Source of the DNA: Chryseobacterium sp. LAM-KRS1
GTDB lineage: Bacteria > Bacteroidota > Bacteroidia > Flavobacteriales > Weeksellaceae
Assembly: GCF_013184525.1 (NCBI RefSeq)
Contig: NZ_JAAOIZ010000004.1
Coordinates: forward strand, 186,001 to 250,000
Reading direction: 5' to 3'
Length of the DNA stretch: 64,000 nucleotides
Shown: positions 61,090 to 64,000 of the stretch, piece after piece
Layout of the letters: each line of letters starts with the position of its first letter
How positions within the stretch are numbered: position 1 is the first letter of the stretch
The notes under the pieces: generated by a model
Seen by the model: the letters and a program-made list of their open reading frames with translations, nothing else
Told to the model about the DNA's origin: nothing
Database searches by the model: none
Translations under genes and position numbers: made by a program

Positions 61090-61120
61090 CAAATGTAGTT
61101 CATAAATACTTAATTGTAAA
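61090..61120 (-). promoter_or_regulatory. Promoter of menD
   Basis: On the minus strand TTTA (61117-61120), exactly 19 nt, TACATTTG (61090-61097), then 4 nt to the ATG at 61085. This implies a leaderless or almost leaderless transcript. Confidence 0.6.
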
Positions 61121-61171
61121 ATCATTTAATTTAAAAAAGACGTAATTTAGCGCCACGTTAAATTTCTAAAA

Positions 61172-62122
61172 ATGGATAAAATACCTAGTGTAGACCTGCG
61201 TGATTTCCTTTCGGACAACCCGGAACGCAAACAGAAATTTGTAAATGAAATCGGAAAAGCTTACGAAGAAATTGGTTTTGTTGCTCTAAAAGGGCACTTC
61301 CTTGATGACCAGTTGGTAGGCAATCTTTATGGAGAGGTAAAAAACTTTTTTGATCTTCCTACGGAAACAAAACAGAAGTATGAAATTCCTGGTATCGGAG
61401 GACAAAGAGGTTATGTAGGATTTGGTAAAGAAACCGCGAAAGGTTTCAAAAAAGGAGACTTAAAAGAATTTTGGCATTTCGGGCAATATGTGTCTGATGA
61501 TTCCAAATACAAAACGGAGTATCCGGACAATGTTATCGTTGAAGAACTTCCGGAATTCAACAAAGTAGGTAAAGAAACATACCAGATGCTTGAAAAAACA
61601 GGAAAATATGTTCTGAGAGCTCTGGCATTATATCTTGGTCTGGATGAATTTTATTTTGATGATAAAATAGCAGAAGGAAACTCTATTTTACGACCTATCC
61701 ATTATCCACCAATCACCCAGGAACCGGATGATGCTGTAAGAGCTGCGGCTCATGGTGACATCAACCTGATCACCCTTCTGATGGGTTCTCAGGGGAAGGG
61801 ACTTCAGGTCCAAAACCACGACGGCGAATGGATTGACGCTATTGCGGAACCGGATGAATTGATGATCAATGTAGGAGATATGCTTTCAAGGCATACAAAC
61901 AACAAATTAAAATCTACTATTCACAGAGTGGTAAATCCACCAAGGGAATTGTGGGGGACTTCAAGATACTCGATTCCTTTCTTTATGCATCCGGTAAGTG
62001 GGATGTCTCTGAATTGTCTTGAAAATTGTATAGATGAAAACAATCCGAAATTGTACGAAGATACGACTGCCGGAGAATTCTTACATGAAAGACTGATTGA
62101 GCTCGGATTAATAAAAAAATAA
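61172..62122 (+). CDS. Isopenicillin N synthase family (2OG-Fe(II)-like) oxygenase
   Basis: A 316-residue non-heme iron oxygenase of the IPNS/2OG-dioxygenase fold. The iron-binding triad is complete: HGD in AAHGDINLITLLMG, then His in TIHRVVNPPRELWG, and the RxS cosubstrate motif in SRYSIPFFMHP. The N-terminal DIOX_N domain begins IPSVDLRDFLSD. It lies divergent to menD, and 75 bp upstream of a Cys-rich leader peptide on the same strand. Substrate is unknown; members of this family in bacteria are mostly uncharacterised and widespread, so a link to the peptide is only a possibility. Confidence 0.88.
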   Translation: MDKIPSVDLRDFLSDNPERKQKFVNEIGKAYEEIGFVALKGHFLDDQLVGNLYGEVKNFFDLPTETKQKYEIPGIGGQRGYVGFGKETAKGFKKGDLKEFWHFGQYVSDDSKYKTEYPDNVIVEELPEFNKVGKETYQMLEKTGKYVLRALALYLGLDEFYFDDKIAEGNSILRPIHYPPITQEPDDAVRAAAHGDINLITLLMGSQGKGLQVQNHDGEWIDAIAEPDELMINVGDMLSRHTNNKLKSTIHRVVNPPRELWGTSRYSIPFFMHPVSGMSLNCLENCIDENNPKLYEDTTAGEFLHERLIELGLIKK

Positions 62123-62197
62123 TCTATATTTTTAATTTTTTCATTTCAAATTTTAATTATATATTTACTTTAGTGTCAAATTTTTAATTAAAACAAT

Positions 62198-62353
62198 ATG
62201 AAAAACTTAAAAAAACTAAACAACAGCCAATTAAAAGCAATTTCAGGAGCCGGGATCAAACCTGTAGAAGAATTCTGTATGTATTACTGTAACGGAGTTG
62301 TTATCTGTGCAACTTGCAGTGATGATTTCAAGTGTCCTGTTGATTCAATGTAA
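62198..62353 (+). CDS. 51-residue Cys-rich peptide with bacteriocin-like leader
   Basis: This ORF encodes 51 residues starting MKNLKKLNNSQLKAISGAG, which follows the pattern of double-glycine-type leaders (LKKL...LKxIxGxG). The core of about 32 residues holds five cysteines, arranged as CMYYC, then CATC and FKCPV. It resembles the short 'bacteriocin-like' peptides annotated in Chryseobacterium and similar genera. It has a strong terminator 20 bp downstream. No peptidase-containing ABC transporter, LanM-, YcaO- or radical SAM maturase of RiPP type was found in the window. The leader motif and the perfect frame make it a real gene candidate. Confidence 0.75.
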   Translation: MKNLKKLNNSQLKAISGAGIKPVEEFCMYYCNGVVICATCSDDFKCPVDSM

Positions 62354-62372
62354 TTGAAATTAAAAGTCATAA

Positions 62373-62405
62373 AAAACCGCTCCATTTACGGAGCGGTTTT
62401 GTTTT
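62373..62405. terminator. Terminator after the Cys-rich peptide (bidirectional)
   Basis: Stem AAAACCGCTCC / GGAGCGGTTTT with loop ATTTAC and a T-tract. It also serves the convergent radical SAM gene. Confidence 0.92.
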
Positions 62406-62406
62406 T

Positions 62407-63453
62407 CTATTCAAATAGCCTCAGTTGCTGCTCTTTTGTTCCGGTGAAGTTTTTTGTAGATAGTTTAGGAAATTCTTTTCCATCAAAATACTTTTTCCTG
62501 CCAATTTTAAAAGTATTATGGATCATCTCAGCGATATTTCCCTCTCCTTTTTGCCTTTCAAAATACCTTTTATCTCCTAATTTTCCGCCCCTCATGGAAC
62601 GTATAAGATTAAGGACCTTTTGTGCCCTGTCAGGAAAACTGGCTTCTATCCATCTTACAAAAACAGGCTCTACCGTATCATTCAGCCTTACCAGGGTATA
62701 ACCAAAGCTTTGCGCCCCTGCTTCAGAAATTGTTTTTAAAATATGTAATGGTTCGTCACTATTGAGTCCCGGAATAATTGGGGCCACCATCACATTGACA
62801 GGGATCTTATGCTGCGACAGAACTTCTATTGCCTTTAATTTATTATTCGCGGAACTGGTCCTCGGTTCCATCTTTCGCCGCAATTCTTCATTAATGGTTG
62901 GAATACTCAGAGAGACAGAAACCAGGTTTTGATCTGCCATAGGTTGCAAGAGATCGAGATCACGTAACACCAATGCATTTTTTGTTAAAACATTGACAGG
63001 ATGTCTGTAATCGAGACAAACTTTCAGAAGTTGTCTTGTAATCTCAAATTGTTTTTCAGCAGGTTGATAACAGTCAGTATTGCCCGAAAGTAAAATCGGA
63101 GCTGCCTGATATCCTCTTTTTTGGAAAAATTTTTCCAGCAATTGTGGAGCATTTTTCTTTACCATGATCTTCCGTTCAAAATCAATTCCTGCGCTATATC
63201 CCCAATATTCATGAGTGGGCCGCGCAAAGCAATACGCACATCCATGCTCACATCCCTGATAAGGATTCATTGAATACTCCATTGGAAGATCTTCACTTTT
63301 CACCTGATTAACAATTGTTTTGGGAAAAACTTCAGTGAAAGATGTTTTTATTGTTTCGAAATCTTCATCCTCAGGCTCAAAGGTATACCTGTCGAAACGA
63401 TTGATTACATTTCGCTGAGCTCCCTGACCTTTTATGATATTTTCGTTCTGCAT
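62407..63453 (-). CDS. PA0069/SPL family radical SAM protein
   Basis: A 348-residue radical SAM enzyme with the cluster motif CEHGCAYC near residues 69-76 (CxxxCxxC, in NPYQGCEHGCAYCFARPTHE). SAM-binding features such as LLSGNTDCYQPAEK follow. The family (PA0069, related to spore photoproduct lyase-like proteins) includes members of unknown reaction; DNA lesion repair is sometimes proposed. The N-terminus starts MQNENIIKGQGAQRNVINRF and the protein has an ordinary length. It ends at the terminator shared with the Cys-rich peptide, so it is not part of that gene's transcript. Confidence 0.86.
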   Translation of the reverse strand: MQNENIIKGQGAQRNVINRFDRYTFEPEDEDFETIKTSFTEVFPKTIVNQVKSEDLPMEYSMNPYQGCEHGCAYCFARPTHEYWGYSAGIDFERKIMVKKNAPQLLEKFFQKRGYQAAPILLSGNTDCYQPAEKQFEITRQLLKVCLDYRHPVNVLTKNALVLRDLDLLQPMADQNLVSVSLSIPTINEELRRKMEPRTSSANNKLKAIEVLSQHKIPVNVMVAPIIPGLNSDEPLHILKTISEAGAQSFGYTLVRLNDTVEPVFVRWIEASFPDRAQKVLNLIRSMRGGKLGDKRYFERQKGEGNIAEMIHNTFKIGRKKYFDGKEFPKLSTKNFTGTKEQQLRLFE

Positions 63454-63516
63454 CCTGATGTAAAATTAGATGGCTTTGATCAAAAAGTAATGAGTTTTAA
63501 CACTAAAGTTTTCCAC

Positions 63517-63553
63517 AAAAAAACCGACCCCTTTACAGGCGCCGGTTTTAACA
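63517..63553 (-). terminator. Terminator after the 64-residue protein gene
   Basis: On the minus strand, stem AAAACCG(GCGCC)/(GGGGT)CGGTTTT with one wobble and one mismatch, followed by a run of T. It lies between the stop at 63574 and the radical SAM gene. Confidence 0.7.
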
Positions 63554-63573
63554 TAATTAGATATATTGTTTTA

Positions 63574-63768
63574 CTACTTCATTGCATAAAATTCGACACC
63601 ATGATATTCATCTTCATGATCCTTTCCATCAAAGTGTCTGTGATAATCTGAATAATAATCACTGTATTTTTTATCTTTTTTATTTAAAATCTTTTTTATT
63701 CCTAAGAAACTTAATACTGCCAAAAGTCCTACACCTCCTGCCAATAAAACTCCAATTTCCTTTTTCAT
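63574..63768 (-). CDS. Small single-helix membrane protein, unknown function
   Basis: A 64-residue protein: MKKEIGVLLAGGVGLLAVLS opens with a membrane helix, a basic patch (KKILNKKDKKY) follows, and the last ~30 residues are rich in His, Asp and Tyr (DYHRHFDGKDHEDEYHG). The His/Asp tail could bind metal but that is conjecture. It has a terminator directly downstream. No family recognised. Confidence 0.55.
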   Translation of the reverse strand: MKKEIGVLLAGGVGLLAVLSFLGIKKILNKKDKKYSDYYSDYHRHFDGKDHEDEYHGVEFYAMK

Positions 63769-63941
63769 ATTCTGTTCGATTTAATACTTTCACTACAACA
63801 AAAAATGTACCTTTTCCATTTTATTCAATTATAAATTTTGTTAACATTAAAAAATCATTTCAGACGAAGAATATTTTATCCAGGCTACAAAATGATTGAA
63901 TTAATGGTTTAATTATTGTACTAATGTTTAAAAGTATAATT

Positions 63942-64000
63942 ATGGATAATTCAGAAAACATCGACAGAATGACCACATTAAGCCAGGTAATGAAGACCTT
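63942..64000 (+). CDS. Start of an unidentified protein (cut by the window end)
   Basis: An ATG at 63942 opens a frame that runs off the right edge after 19 codons, beginning MDNSENIDRMTTLSQVMKTL. It is too short to assign. The phrase resembles the opening of small proteins annotated as 'phosphoribosylpyrophosphate synthetase' in Flavobacteriia, but this is a weak impression. Confidence 0.35.
   Translation, partial: MDNSENIDRMTTLSQVMKT

Overview
The window looks like a chromosomal segment of a Flavobacteriia member close to Chryseobacterium (Weeksellaceae); this is inference from gene content, not a database match. Supporting signs are low GC, promoters of the Bacteroidetes type (TTTG about 19-20 nt upstream of TAnnTTTG), type IX secretion genes and cargo (PorD, a type A C-terminal sorting domain), a Bacteroidetes-type RNA polymerase omega subunit, DUF5687/DUF5686/DUF4835 families, a ribosomal protein L21 with a long C-terminal extension, and a tryptophanase. 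I see no prophage, integrase, insertion sequence or CRISPR array; most of the window is housekeeping sequence.

Layout. 1-9.7 kb (minus): bamD, rpoZ, coaBC, porD, recN and a DUF5687 gene, an envelope/secretion and housekeeping cluster that is split by a plus-strand gene for a large secreted T9SS cargo. A TetR gene follows. 9.7-12.2 kb (plus): tatD-like, tcdA and rnpA, overlapping end to start, then a DUF4126 membrane protein. 12.2-18.9 kb (minus): miaB, a small secreted protein, a sigma-54 activator, a membrane protein, lptE, a very acidic TPR protein and a 60-residue membrane peptide. 19.1-27.4 kb (minus): a poxB-MFS pair, lysA, a DnaQ exonuclease with a decayed GIY-YIG domain, a small membrane protein and a HerA-like ATPase. 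27.7-29.9 kb (plus): persulfide dioxygenase-rhodanese, rhodanese lipoprotein and thioredoxin, a likely sulfide/persulfide cluster. 30-37 kb: an omega-amidase, a small outer-membrane protein, rseP, and two identical tRNA-Asn genes flanking a tricorn-like protease and an ATPase. 37-46 kb: DUF5686 protein, rplU-rpmA, a zinc metalloprotease lipoprotein, an acyltransferase, miaE, DUF502 and tryptophanase. 46-54 kb: TonB-dependent receptor, PQQ-type sugar dehydrogenase, a BlaI/M56 sensor pair with a visible operator, and uvrB. 54-64 kb: cupin DUF985, DUF3820, AI-2E transporter, two related membrane proteins, pabB-pabC, menD, an isopenicillin-N-synthase-like oxygenase, a 51-residue Cys-rich leader peptide, and a radical SAM protein.

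Links between genes. miaB and miaE act in sequence on the same tRNA modification (ms2i6A to ms2io6A). bamD, lptE, porD and DUF5686 serve the outer membrane and secretion. pabB/pabC and menD both draw on chorismate.

The observations I consider most worth checking are: the Cys-rich peptide with a double-glycine-like leader downstream of a non-heme iron oxygenase; the repeated tRNA-Asn units with a relic third terminator; the vestigial GIY-YIG domain; a BlaI operator lying exactly on the -7 element; and a recurring TAnnTTTG-N3/4-ATG arrangement that suggests leaderless mRNAs. None of these amounts to a demonstrated new system.
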